58,654 bases of DNA from Candidatus Bipolaricaulota bacterium (GCA_028277345.1 JANQGM010000009.1:1-58654); one strand, 5' to 3'. Positions 18,373 through 25,955 are shown, numbered from the stretch's first letter. A program made the numbers and translations. Notes: a model not told the origin generated them from the letters alone.

Positions 18373-19518
18373 GTGAAGAAGGCGTATCTACGGAGAGCAC
18401 TCGGGTCTTTGAAGGACTTGATCTCACATACATACGCAAGGAGTACGCCATTGCATAGAGGCTCAGGTTCTTCTAGCGAGATGCGAAAAGAAGGTTTGAC
18501 TCAAGTGACCTCAATTCCAAAGGTTTCGGTCGTTGTGCTTAACTGGAATGGCTGGTGCGACACGATCAAGTGCTTGGAGGCGCTGTGCCGGATTACGTAC
18601 TCGAACTACCAGGTCGTGGTCGTAGACAATGGATCGACAGACGAGTCATTGGAGAAGATTCGTGATTGGGCGAAGAGACGCCATCACGCTTCACCTCAAT
18701 CTGAGTACCGCGATTCAGTTGCGGAGCCCCTCCGGGCAAGCGATTGGCCGAATCTATCTAGTTCATCCGAAAGAGATCACCAATGGGATGTACTCGATAT
18801 GTATGTAGATGAGCGCACTGTTACCCTCATCCGATGCGCCAAGAATACGGGCTACGGAGGCGGCAACAACGTGGGGATTAAGTACGCACTTGCTCAGGGA
18901 ACAGACCACGTGCTCATATTGAACAACGATGTTTTCGTCGAGCAGGGGTTTCTGGAACCCCTAGTGGAGGCGATGAGTGAAAAGCGAGTCGGGGTTGTTG
19001 GTCCCGTTATCTTTTCCGACGATGCTTTGACACAACGAGCCAATACAGGGATGAAGATGAACTATTGGTTGGGACGCGGACGTCAGGTTTCACACAGGTA
19101 CGTCGATTACCTAATGGGATGCTGCCTGCTTGTAGATGCGCAGCCTCTGACCGAACTTGGCGGATTCTATGTTCCCTATTTCCTGAACTTCGAGGACGTC
19201 GAGTTCTGCCTGCGCGCAAGGCATGCAGGTTGGAAAGTTGTCTGTGAATCTCGGTCAAGGGTTTGGCACAAAGCGCACGCCTCTCTCCGTAGAGTTCCGA
19301 AGGCGGGCTACTACTCACATCGGAACAAACTTGCTTTCATGCAGAGAAATGGGCCCTGGTTTCTAAAGTACGCATTTCTCGTGTACTACTCTAGTTATCT
19401 TGTATTCTTGGGCCTTCGAGCCATGCTCACGAGCAGAGATGCTGTAGTATTCTGGCAGTCACTGGCTGATTTCTGGCGTGGTGAGCTGGGGGAGAGGACG
19501 GAGGAGGTTGATGATTGA
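18373..19518 (+). CDS. Glycosyltransferase family 2, rhamnosyltransferase-like
   Basis: A GT-A enzyme of up to 381 residues. The catalytic domain starts at PKVSVVVLNWNGW (about residue 49), with VVVDNGSTDES, GYGGGNNVGIKYAL, and the DxD-region strand VLILNNDVFVE; FLNFEDVEFCLRARHAGW follows. Such WcaE/RfbN-like enzymes often transfer rhamnose or galactose. Between the donor strand and GYGGGNN there is an insertion of about 50 residues not typical for the family. The GTG at 18373 has an aagga site; ATG 18481 is a shorter start closer to the domain edge but has a poor ribosome-binding site. A hydrophobic stretch near the C-terminus may attach it to the membrane. Confidence 0.87.
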   Translation: MKKAYLRRALGSLKDLISHTYARSTPLHRGSGSSSEMRKEGLTQVTSIPKVSVVVLNWNGWCDTIKCLEALCRITYSNYQVVVVDNGSTDESLEKIRDWAKRRHHASPQSEYRDSVAEPLRASDWPNLSSSSERDHQWDVLDMYVDERTVTLIRCAKNTGYGGGNNVGIKYALAQGTDHVLILNNDVFVEQGFLEPLVEAMSEKRVGVVGPVIFSDDALTQRANTGMKMNYWLGRGRQVSHRYVDYLMGCCLLVDAQPLTELGGFYVPYFLNFEDVEFCLRARHAGWKVVCESRSRVWHKAHASLRRVPKAGYYSHRNKLAFMQRNGPWFLKYAFLVYYSSYLVFLGLRAMLTSRDAVVFWQSLADFWRGELGERTEEVDD

Positions 19519-20476
19519 CGCGAAGGGATCATCTGTCCGTCGGCCACCACCCGACATCAGTGTCATCACCCCTACCTACAACCGGGCTTCTCTGCTGCCG
19601 CGTGTTTGGGCCAGCTTGCGGGAACAGACCCGCACGTTTGAGTGGATCGTTGTGGACGATGGCTCGACGGACGATACCGAGGAGATCATAGGGAAACTAC
19701 AGGATTCTCGAATTACCTATCATCGTTTCGACAGTAACTACGGAGTGAATGCCGCTCGAAACGCGGGAGTTGCGTTAGCCGCAGGGCGCTACGTGATTTA
19801 CTTGGATAGCGACGATGAGTTGTGCCCGGGCAGCATGGAGCGCATGGTCAAACTCATGGATGATGCAGATCCATCGGTTGGCGTTGTTTTGCTGTCCAGA
19901 GTTCAGTCACGGAGGGAATGCGCAAACACGCTGAGTGGCAAAACGACGTTGCTGCTTGAGAATGAGATGATTATCCGCCCCATCCGCGAGAATACCGCAG
20001 GCGTGTTCCGAAGGGAAGTCACGGAAGATTTCCCACTGCCTGAGGATTTACGAGGTTGTGAGTCTCTCCAGCTATTCAATATCTCTCGATGTTTCCGCAT
20101 CCTTCGCGTCGACGAGCCTGGATCTATTGAGCATCGGCAAGGCGATAATCTCTCGGACGCAGAGAGCGTGGTCGCGCGTTCCGGGGATATGGCTATCTAT
20201 TACGAACGCATCTTGAGCAGGCACGAGGAAGTCCTGCAAACGTTCCCGAAAAAGACCGTAGACTATATGACGAGGGCGATGTATCGGCACGCTGTTGCAG
20301 GATCAAAAGCACGTGCGCGGTTTCTCTATCATCGACTGATACGGCGCCGTATCACCCTCCTGGCCTTGCTGCGCGCGACGGCAATCATCACATTGGCCCA
20401 TCTCGGAGCATCGCGGTTCGAAAAATGGCGGATGTGCTATCTCAATCGACGGTGGACGGCCAGAGCAATGCGATGA
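19511..20476 (+). CDS. Glycosyltransferase family 2
   Basis: A 321-residue GT-A transferase. It has DISVITPTYNRASLLPRV near the N-terminus, WIVVDDGSTDDTEEII, NAARNAGVALAAGRYV and YLDSDDEL, which is the DxD metal-binding site. The ATG at 19511 is preceded by acggaggaggttg, a strong ribosome-binding site, and overlaps the previous gene by 8 bp; an upstream in-frame start lies within that gene. The C-terminal third is basic and may bind membrane. It should add one sugar to the same lipid-linked glycan; donor unknown. Confidence 0.88.
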   Translation: MIDAKGSSVRRPPPDISVITPTYNRASLLPRVWASLREQTRTFEWIVVDDGSTDDTEEIIGKLQDSRITYHRFDSNYGVNAARNAGVALAAGRYVIYLDSDDELCPGSMERMVKLMDDADPSVGVVLLSRVQSRRECANTLSGKTTLLLENEMIIRPIRENTAGVFRREVTEDFPLPEDLRGCESLQLFNISRCFRILRVDEPGSIEHRQGDNLSDAESVVARSGDMAIYYERILSRHEEVLQTFPKKTVDYMTRAMYRHAVAGSKARARFLYHRLIRRRITLLALLRATAIITLAHLGASRFEKWRMCYLNRRWTARAMR

Positions 20477-20501
20477 AGTGGACGACGCTGATGGAGCAGG
20501 G

Positions 20502-21626
20502 ATGAGAATCGCATTCTTTGCCAAGTATTCGCGAATGGGCGCAAGCAGCAGATACAGAACATATCAGTATCTCGAATATCTAAGCACAGAGGGAATAGGC
20601 GCAGACGTCTTTCACCTGTTTGGCGATGAGTATCTGCAACGGCTCTACTCAGGACGCAGAATATCATTTCACTACTTGCTCAAACGGTTGGCGTTGAGAA
20701 TTCGCGACATTCTCAAAGTGAAGCATTACGATGTCATTGTCATTGAGAAGGAACTGATCCCCTATCTTCCAGCCGTGTTTGAGCGTCTATTGAAGAGGAT
20801 TAATCCCAGGATTATCGTCGACTATGACGACGCAATCTTCGCCAACTACGCTCACAAACCTTTCCTGAAAGGTAAGATTGCAGCGGTGATGGGATTGAGT
20901 GCTGCTGTTAATGTAGGAAATCGGTACCTCCTCGAATACGCTCAAGCGTTCAATCAGAATGTCAACCTGCTCCCAACGGCAATTGATTTCAGGAAGTATC
21001 CGCGTAAGGAAACGTACGAGTTAACACCAGATCGAGTAACCATCGGTTGGATCGGAACCCCGATTACATCAAGGTTCTTGTTCTTGATTCAAGGCGCACT
21101 CGCCAGACTTTCTCTTCGCTTTCCCATCGTTCTTCGCTGCGTTGGCGCAAGCCCGGATTTCTCGATGGAGGGTGTTGTCGTTGAGAATGTTCGCTGGGAT
21201 GAATCCACTGAAGCCGCTGAAATCCTGTCCTTCGATGTTGGAATCATGCCGTTGCCCAATGATTCGTTCACAAAAGGGAAATGCGGTCTCAAGTTGATTC
21301 AATACATGGCGTGTGGCATTCCCTCCGTTGCTTCACCGATTGGAGTGAACCGAGACCTCATTTTCAACGGCGAAAACGGTCTTATCGCATACCATGAGGA
21401 GGCGTGGGTTCGGGAGATCGAAGCCTTGATCCTGGATTCGAAACTCAGGAAGAAGCTTGGGCAGCGAGGGAGGCGAACGGTGGTCGATATGTACTCATCT
21501 GATGTCATTGCCCCGAAGCTGCTACGGACTCTTCGAGACGTTGCACATGAGACAAAGAGATCGGGCGACAGGGTTCTGTGTGGAGATGGCATTGAACAGG
21601 AGTGCCCGCCGGAAAATCGAGCGTAG
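20502..21626 (+). CDS. Glycosyltransferase, GT-B fold
   Basis: A 374-residue protein starting RIAFFAKYSRMGASSRYRTY, the pattern of family 1/4 transferases (the SSRYRTYQY segment is common in this subgroup). IVDYDDAIFANY follows, and the donor domain has IGWIGTPITSRFL, LPNDSFTKGKCGLKLIQYMACGIP and a late EAL motif. The E-x7-E signature is replaced by a Lys-containing KGKCGLKLIQ form found in several sub-lineages. I take the ATG at 20502 with an agcaggg site; a GTG at 20478 directly after the preceding stop is an alternative. This is the last coding gene of the glycan locus. Confidence 0.85.
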   Translation: MRIAFFAKYSRMGASSRYRTYQYLEYLSTEGIGADVFHLFGDEYLQRLYSGRRISFHYLLKRLALRIRDILKVKHYDVIVIEKELIPYLPAVFERLLKRINPRIIVDYDDAIFANYAHKPFLKGKIAAVMGLSAAVNVGNRYLLEYAQAFNQNVNLLPTAIDFRKYPRKETYELTPDRVTIGWIGTPITSRFLFLIQGALARLSLRFPIVLRCVGASPDFSMEGVVVENVRWDESTEAAEILSFDVGIMPLPNDSFTKGKCGLKLIQYMACGIPSVASPIGVNRDLIFNGENGLIAYHEEAWVREIEALILDSKLRKKLGQRGRRTVVDMYSSDVIAPKLLRTLRDVAHETKRSGDRVLCGDGIEQECPPENRA

Positions 21627-21904
21627 CTTTTTGTCGTCCCGCTGGCCGAACGGATTCAAGACGGAGATAACGAGGAGTGGAGCCAAAGGATTCGCAGCAA
21701 TCTTGGGAGCGGCCCGCGAACAACCAGCTCCTTGTGAGTTCGCTCCGATACTGATGCGAACTCATCAGGTTCATCCTGGGACCTACAATCCGGGAAGGAA
21801 CGAGATAGGATTCTGAACCAGGCTGCCCGAAAACGATGTGGTTTCGGGCTGCTGATCAGTTTGCTTGGATAGGTAGCGCAAACTGACGGGTTGAACCAGG
21901 AGCA

Positions 21905-21944
21905 TAAAGCAAGAGCGGGACCGAGTGGCCCCGCTCTTGCTTTA
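21905..21944. terminator. 15-bp perfect hairpin, possible bidirectional terminator
   Basis: A perfect 15-bp stem (21905-21919 with 21930-21944) closes a 10-nt loop. The inner stem is GC-rich (AGAGCGGG/CCCGCTCT) and the outer end is A/T-rich (TAAAGCAA/TTGCTTTA), so on either strand it ends in a short U-rich arm, although no T-run follows the stem. It lies about 280 bp after the last glycosyltransferase and could stop transcription from both sides. On the minus strand it directly follows ATCCTGCCGGACGT, which looks like a tRNA 3' end. Confidence 0.5.
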
Positions 21945-21958
21945 CGTCCGGCAGGATG

Positions 21959-22039
21959 GGAATGCTCCGCATTCCTTGTGAGCCTTCTATGAATGTGTGT
22001 AGAAGGCTCAATCATTGGAACGCGAATGCTCCGCGTTCG
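21959..22039. repeat. Three consecutive hairpins, two with triloops
   Basis: Hairpin A at 21959-21975 is GGAATGC-TCC-GCATTCC. Hairpin B at 21979-22010 has an 11-bp perfect stem (TGAGCCTTCTA/TAGAAGGCTCA) and a 10-nt loop. Hairpin C at 22023-22039 is CGAATGC-TCC-GCGTTCG. A and C have the same stem length and loop with paired base changes, which argues for selected RNA structure or a repeat family. A further triloop hairpin, GGAACTC-GGA-GAGTTCC, lies at 22228-22244 inside an outer CAACG/CGTTG pairing. Strand and function are not known. Confidence 0.5.
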
Positions 22040-22283
22040 TCCGAGTCTTAATTTCGCAAGACATCGATTGGGAATGGTATTGAGCTTGTGAATAGATAGA
22101 GAGGGATATCGGATCGCAAGAACAGAATAGCTGGCGAGATGATACACCTCTTCAGGTCAAACCTGGGACATGAAGAAAGTGATAAGTAGAAAAAGGATGG
22201 CGGATTCGTAACCTTGGCAACGCTCAAGGAACTCGGAGAGTTCCCCGTTGCTGCGAGCTTACCGAATAGATATCGCAAGCTCT

Positions 22284-22346
22284 ACAGGTTCATCCTGGGC
22301 GTACAGAAACAGGCAGGCACACGCACCTACCTGTTTCTGTACGCCC
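22284..22346. repeat. Inverted copy of the tRNA-Arg 3' end and flank
   Basis: Bases 22297-22317 and 22326-22346 form a 21-bp inverted repeat with one mismatch, which is a G-U wobble on the minus-strand RNA, around an 8-nt loop. The right arm includes the last six acceptor bases of tRNA-Arg. The similarity extends leftward: the + strand 22284-22299 matches the tRNA T-arm (CAGGTTC..ATCCTG..GGCG) with two 2-base deletions. The hairpin may end tRNA-Arg transcription or compete with its acceptor stem. Confidence 0.55.
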
Positions 22347-22412
22347 GGCAGGATTCGAACCTGCGGCCGGCGGCTTAGAAGGCCGCTGCTCTGTCCCCTG
22401 AGCTACGGGCGC
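22340..22412 (-). tRNA. tRNA-Arg (anticodon TCT)
   Basis: A complete cloverleaf of 73 nt on the minus strand. The acceptor stem is GCGCCCG/CGGGCGT with one G-U pair. D-arm GCTC..GAGC, anticodon stem GCGGC/GCCGC with loop CTTCTAA, and T-arm GCAGG-TTCGAAT-CCTGC. The anticodon TCT reads AGA/AGG arginine codons. The discriminator base is A and no CCA is encoded. The 3' end is immediately followed by the large inverted repeat described separately. Confidence 0.95.
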
Positions 22413-22562
22413 ATGGCAACGCTATGCGTTGCTATGAGTTTGCCGATCATACGCTATAGGATGCAAGTTCGCGTCTGCTCGTCAAACTCATGGCCAACGC
22501 TCCAGTACGGGATGTGGAATGAGATCAGAAACACACAAGCTCGATCCGTTTCGCAATAGAAA

Positions 22563-22589
22563 CGGGATTCAAGCATCGCTTGAATCCCG
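22563..22589 (-). terminator. Rho-independent terminator after tRNA-Gly
   Basis: A perfect 12-bp stem CGGGATTCAAGC/GCTTGAATCCCG with a 3-nt loop. On the minus strand it follows tRNA-Gly by about 7 bases and is followed by TTTCTATT, so it should end the Pro-Gly tRNA transcript. An alternative overlapping hairpin (CCGTTTC/GAAACGG, 22546-22565) uses part of the same arm. Confidence 0.7.
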
Positions 22590-22595
22590 GGCTGG

Positions 22596-22666
22596 AGCGA
22601 GAGACGGGAATCGAACCCGCATATCTGGCTTGGAAGGCCAGGGCTCTACCATTGAGCTACTCTCGC
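22596..22666 (-). tRNA. tRNA-Gly (anticodon TCC)
   Basis: A 71-nt cloverleaf on the minus strand: acceptor GCGAGAG/CTCTCGC, D-arm GCTC..GAGC, anticodon stem CTGGC/GCCAG with loop CTTCCAA, T-arm beginning CGGGTTCGATTCCCG. The TCC anticodon reads GGA/GGG. The discriminator is T and no CCA is encoded. It lies 4 bp downstream of tRNA-Pro and probably shares its transcript. Confidence 0.95.
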
Positions 22667-22670
22667 GCTA

Positions 22671-22745
22671 TCGGAGAGGCCGGATTCGAACCGGCGGCCT
22701 CAGCGTCCCGAACGCTGCGCGCTGACCAAGCTGCGCCACTCTCCG
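22671..22745 (-). tRNA. tRNA-Pro (anticodon CGG)
   Basis: A 75-nt cloverleaf on the minus strand: acceptor CGGAGAG/CTCTCCG, D-arm GCGC..GCGC with a long D-loop, anticodon stem CAGCG/CGCTG with loop TTCGGGA, T-arm GCCGG-TTCGAAT-CCGGC. The CGG anticodon reads CCG. The unpaired-purine pattern and C1-G72 pair are usual for tRNA-Pro. It begins only 7 bp after the htrA stop, so it may be read from the htrA transcript. Confidence 0.95.
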
Positions 22746-22752
22746 CTTGCGG

Positions 22753-24282
22753 CTACTCGACGTCAATAAACCGAAGCTGTCCGTTTCGGTAGACGGTGAG
22801 TGTCACCGTGCCATCTTCGGAGATTTCGGATGTCATCGCGTTCCAGTCCTCAAGCGAGGCGACGGCGACATGGTCGATCTCCAAGATGACGTCTCCTTCG
22901 GAAAGACCGGCGGTTTCTGCACGGCTTCCCGATTCGACGTCCATTATCACCACGCCGTCGGTTGAATTCAAACCCAGTTGCCGCGCGATGATCCCAGTGA
23001 TTGACCGCGCCGTGATGCCGCGGAAACGATCCGATTCGGGGACCTGGCCTTGATAGGTGAGCAGCTCTTCCTCGCTGGGGCGAAGACCGAGCGTGACGGA
23101 CAACGTCAGCTCCTCTCCATCGCGCAGGATCACGAAATCAACGGCTGTGCCCGCCGGCAACGCGCCCACTTCACGGTTGAGATCGTCGCTGACGAGAACG
23201 GGGACGTCTCCGACCTGGATGATGATGTCTCCTTCTTGCAGTCCAGCGATATCGGCCGGATCTCCGGGAAAGACGAAGACGATGATCGTTCCGGACTGCG
23301 TGGGGTCGATCCCATAAGCGTCGGCGGATTCGAGGGTAATCTCCGCGTGCTGAACGCCGAGCCACCCGCGCTGGATTTCACCGGCCTCGACCAACTGCGG
23401 CAAGAAACCGGCGATGCTGTTAATGGCGATGGCGAAGTTGATGCCTTCGATGGAGATTCCCGAGGCGCTGGAGCGCGCGATCATGGTATTGATGCCAATG
23501 ACTTCTCCATGGGCATTGACGAGCGGGCCGCCGCTGTTGCCGGGGTTGATGGCAGCATCGGTCTGGATGAGATTGTCGAACTGGCCGATTCCCGAGGGCT
23601 TGTCGATATCACGATCCGTGGCGCTGATGATGCCCATCGTGACGGTGTAGGAAAGGCCAAGCGGACTTCCGATGGCAATGGCCCAATCGCCGAGCTCGAC
23701 GGTGTCGGAGTCTCCCAGGGTAGCCGTGGGGAGCGAGTTCGTGTCCCCGATGAGTCGGAGGATGGCGACATCGAGCACATCGTCGCTGCCGAGGACGGAC
23801 GCCTCCCAGGAATTGCCGTCGACATCGGTGACCTCAATGTTATCCGCATTGGCCACCACGTGCTGATTGGTGATCACGAACTTCTCGTTCTCGAAGAGAA
23901 TGACAAATCCCGATCCAACGGAATTTGTCTGGCGTTCTTGAAGTTCGTCGCCTTGCGGCCGGCCGAAGAAGCGCTCGAAGAAGGGGTTATCGAGCATCTC
24001 GGAAAACGGATTATTGACGGAAACCGTACCGCTTACATCGACGCGGACGACGGCCGGACCGACAGCAGCGATCGCCGCCTTGATCGCTGATTGCCCGGAG
24101 TCCGTGATGGCGGTTTGGACATTCGTATTGGGAGGCGATGTCTCCGCAGATGCCTCACTCTGCGCGGAAGCGACGGGCATCTGGACAACGAGCTGGCCGT
24201 CCGATTGCCCAATCCGCGCGATCGTTAATCCAGTGCCGACGAGGATGGCTAGAACCACGCCGATAAGAGCGATACGTCGCAT
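22753..24282 (-). CDS. HtrA/DegP-type periplasmic serine protease
   Basis: A 509-residue S1C protease. The N-terminus (residues 3-20) is a signal peptide or membrane anchor, followed by a Ser/Ala/Thr-rich linker to about 65. The trypsin-like domain has His141 (ITNQHVVANADN), Asp171 (DVLDVAILRL) and Ser250 (INPGNSGGPL). Two PDZ domains follow (GWLGVQHAEIT onward and RFRGITARSI onward, with ETAGLSEGDVI in the second). The family degrades or refolds misfolded envelope proteins. ATG 24282 is set by a perfect AGGAGG site 5 bases upstream; an ATG 15 bp earlier overlaps that site. Its stop lies 7 bp before tRNA-Pro. Confidence 0.95.
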   Translation of the reverse strand: MRRIALIGVVLAILVGTGLTIARIGQSDGQLVVQMPVASAQSEASAETSPPNTNVQTAITDSGQSAIKAAIAAVGPAVVRVDVSGTVSVNNPFSEMLDNPFFERFFGRPQGDELQERQTNSVGSGFVILFENEKFVITNQHVVANADNIEVTDVDGNSWEASVLGSDDVLDVAILRLIGDTNSLPTATLGDSDTVELGDWAIAIGSPLGLSYTVTMGIISATDRDIDKPSGIGQFDNLIQTDAAINPGNSGGPLVNAHGEVIGINTMIARSSASGISIEGINFAIAINSIAGFLPQLVEAGEIQRGWLGVQHAEITLESADAYGIDPTQSGTIIVFVFPGDPADIAGLQEGDIIIQVGDVPVLVSDDLNREVGALPAGTAVDFVILRDGEELTLSVTLGLRPSEEELLTYQGQVPESDRFRGITARSITGIIARQLGLNSTDGVVIMDVESGSRAETAGLSEGDVILEIDHVAVASLEDWNAMTSEISEDGTVTLTVYRNGQLRFIDVE

Positions 24283-24322
24283 GTGAACCTCCTGCATATT
24301 CTTTCATTCGATGATTGCGCTA

Positions 24323-24332
24323 TGATTATAAA
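24323..24332. promoter_or_regulatory. Overlapping divergent -10 boxes (weak)
   Basis: The minus strand has TATAAT at 24327-24332, giving a leader of about 38 nt to htrA. The plus strand has TATGAT at 24323-24328, giving about 25 nt to the PP-loop gene. No good -35 box is visible for either, so both might need an activator or be weak. The two genes could be transcribed from the same 80-bp region. Confidence 0.35.
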
Positions 24333-24360
24333 ACGGGTTGTGAAGGAGCCGTGGAGAACG

Positions 24361-25395
24361 ATGGGCAACAGCATGGAGTCACAGCGAGATCGATCTAGCA
24401 TTCGCGTGATCGCCACCTATTCGGGCGGCTTGGACAGCATCTTGGCCGCTGTCTTGATGAAACGACTCGGGTTCGACGTGCTGCTGCTTCATGTGCAACA
24501 CCTCTTCAGTACCGGGGAGGTCGGACGCAATCGGCTGCGTGATGCCGCCAAACGGGCCGGCCTTTCGGTGAGGATCGTCGATGCCTCCGAAGAGCATCTT
24601 GAAACCATCCGCCGCCCTCAGCACGGGTACGGACAGGGCATGAACCCGTGTATCGATTGCCGGATCTTCATGCTCAAGATCGCCAATCGCGTGCGTGAGG
24701 AAGAGGAAGCCGAGTTCGTCGTGTCCGGGGAAGTGCTCGGGCAACGTCCGAAATCTCAGCATCTCAAGGCCTTGGCCATTGCGGCCGAGGAATCGGGGCT
24801 TGGCGATCGGCTGTTGCGTCCGCTTTGCGCCAATCTGCTGCCCGACACGCGGCCTGTCGTCGAAGGATGGATTCGCAAGGACGAGTTATTCGCCATTCAC
24901 GGGCGATCTCGAAGCACGCAGATGGCGCTGGCCGAGGAATTCGGCGTGACCGACTATCCACAGCCTGCCGGTGGGTGTGTGCTGATCGAGAAATCCTACG
25001 CAGGCCGTGTTCGCGATGCCTTTCGACACCTGGGAAAGGATGAGGTCGGCCTCACACAGTTTCAGTTGTTCCGCTTGGGCAGACACTACCGACTCTCAGA
25101 TTCTGTCAAGGTGATCGTCGGACGCAATCAGTCCGAGAACGAGCGATTGACCGAACTCGCAGGTGGGCGCATCCGCATCGATCCTCTGAACGTCATGGGA
25201 CCGACAACGCTCGTTGAGGGGTGTCCGACGGAGGATGAGCTCCTCCTTGGCGCGGCGCTGGCTGCGCGATACTGCGACCACGAAGGTCGTACAGAGCTTC
25301 AGATGCGCGTCGTTTCCCATGAGAGCGATCGAACAGTGGCTGTGGCGCCGCTTTCGCCGGATGACCCGCGTTTGGCCGCGTGGCGAATCGGCTAG
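24361..25395 (+). CDS. PP-loop ATPase, tRNA-thiolation type (TrmU/ThiI-like)
   Basis: A 344-residue protein. The N-terminal adenine-nucleotide alpha-hydrolase domain has the PP-loop YSGGLDS near residue 20 and LLLHVQHLFS after it. A NPCIDC Cys pair lies at about residue 96, and GEVLGQRPKSQ follows. The arrangement of PP-loop, CxxC and VSGEVLGQRP suggests activation of a tRNA uridine or other substrate by adenylation followed by sulfur transfer, as in MnmA/TrmU and ThiI. The C-terminal third (from about residue 215) is a separate domain I do not recognise. I chose ATG 24361, after ccgtggagaacg; ATG 24373 is possible. The stop shares a CTAG with the convergent folE. Confidence 0.75.
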   Translation: MGNSMESQRDRSSIRVIATYSGGLDSILAAVLMKRLGFDVLLLHVQHLFSTGEVGRNRLRDAAKRAGLSVRIVDASEEHLETIRRPQHGYGQGMNPCIDCRIFMLKIANRVREEEEAEFVVSGEVLGQRPKSQHLKALAIAAEESGLGDRLLRPLCANLLPDTRPVVEGWIRKDELFAIHGRSRSTQMALAEEFGVTDYPQPAGGCVLIEKSYAGRVRDAFRHLGKDEVGLTQFQLFRLGRHYRLSDSVKVIVGRNQSENERLTELAGGRIRIDPLNVMGPTTLVEGCPTEDELLLGAALAARYCDHEGRTELQMRVVSHESDRTVAVAPLSPDDPRLAAWRIG

Positions 25396-25955
25396 CCTTC
25401 GCTGAGCAGCGAGAGCGCCTCGGCGCGCGTGGCCGGATTCTTGTGGAAACTGCCGCGAATGGCTGATGTCACCATCTGGGATCCCGCCTTTTTGACGCCT
25501 CGCAGTGTCATGCAAAGGTGGGTCGCTCGGAGGCGGACCATGACTCCGATGGGGTCGAGCCTGGAGACGAGAGCATCGGCCACCTGTTGGGTTAGCCGTT
25601 CCTGGAGCTGAGGTCGGCTGGCAGCGATATCCACGGCGCGCGCCAGCTTGCTGGCCCCCACGATCCGTCCTCCCTTGGGAATGTAGACAACATCCGCTGT
25701 TCCGATGAAGGGAAGGAAGTGATGCTCGCAGATGGAGAAGAAGGCAATGTTCCGCATGACGACCATCTCTTCGTACTGTTCGTGATACTGCACCTGAAGA
25801 ACGTCGGCGGGATCGCGTGACATGTCCCGAAAGAATTCGGCATACATCTCGGCGATGCGGCGAGGCGTGTTGGCAAGAACCTCGTCATTGACTCCCTTGG
25901 GTCCGATGGCGGACAACAGGTCGCTGACCGCAGCCTCCATTCGTTCTTTGTCCAT
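25392..25955 (-). CDS. folE: GTP cyclohydrolase I
   Basis: A 187-residue FolE. It has LLSAIGPKGVNDEVLANTPRR at the N-terminus, the zinc Cys/His in SICEHHFLPFIG (residue ~73) and the second zinc Cys in ATHLCMTLRG, plus VGASKLARAVDIAASRPQLQ. It converts GTP to dihydroneopterin triphosphate, first step of folate and other pterins. The start at 25955 is fixed by a ggaggg site 3-4 bases upstream. It diverges from AOR and converges with the PP-loop gene, sharing one CTAG as both stops. Pterin for AOR comes from MoaA-type chemistry, not FolE, so nearness to AOR does not prove a link. Confidence 0.95.
   Translation of the reverse strand: MDKERMEAAVSDLLSAIGPKGVNDEVLANTPRRIAEMYAEFFRDMSRDPADVLQVQYHEQYEEMVVMRNIAFFSICEHHFLPFIGTADVVYIPKGGRIVGASKLARAVDIAASRPQLQERLTQQVADALVSRLDPIGVMVRLRATHLCMTLRGVKKAGSQMVTSAIRGSFHKNPATRAEALSLLSEG

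Larger units (their letters stand above)
21627..22339. other. Non-coding region with hairpins and tRNA-like fragments
   Basis: Some 710 bases hold no convincing protein gene. Besides the hairpins listed separately there is a 9-bp hairpin at 21856-21886 (TCAGTTTGC/GCAAACTGA). Several T-arm-like fragments are present: caggttcatcctggg occurs exactly at 21766-21780 and 22285-22299 on the + strand, and ggattctgaacc near 21810 and ggttgaaccagg near 21890 read as T-loop-like sequence on the minus strand. The region lies between the end of the glycan locus and the tRNA cluster. It may hold decayed tRNA genes or an undescribed structured RNA. Confidence 0.5.

Noticed and set aside
18285..18458. 57-codon frame overlapping the start of a family 2 glycosyltransferase
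   Set aside because: Overlaps the likely GTG start of the transferase in another frame, and nothing in the protein is recognisable. It would be possible only if the transferase starts at 18481.
21656..22147. 163-codon minus frame in the hairpin region
   Set aside because: It crosses several hairpins and has biased composition without ribosome-binding site or domain.
21959..22244. GGA-loop hairpins as a CsrA-sequestering small RNA
   Set aside because: GGA is in the loop on the minus strand for two hairpins and on the plus strand for the third, and no further GGA repeats are present on one strand.
21766..22346. tRNA-type att site for an integrative element
   Set aside because: The tRNA copy is inverted relative to the tRNA gene, whereas att duplications are direct, and there is no integrase in the window.
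22519..22792. Short frames over the tRNA genes
   Set aside because: They read tRNA sequence as protein, and the cloverleaf folds explain the region.
23050..24090. 346-codon open frame antisense to htrA
   Set aside because: It lies opposite the catalytic domain of htrA, and its composition is dominated by Asp, Gly and Arg from reversed codons.
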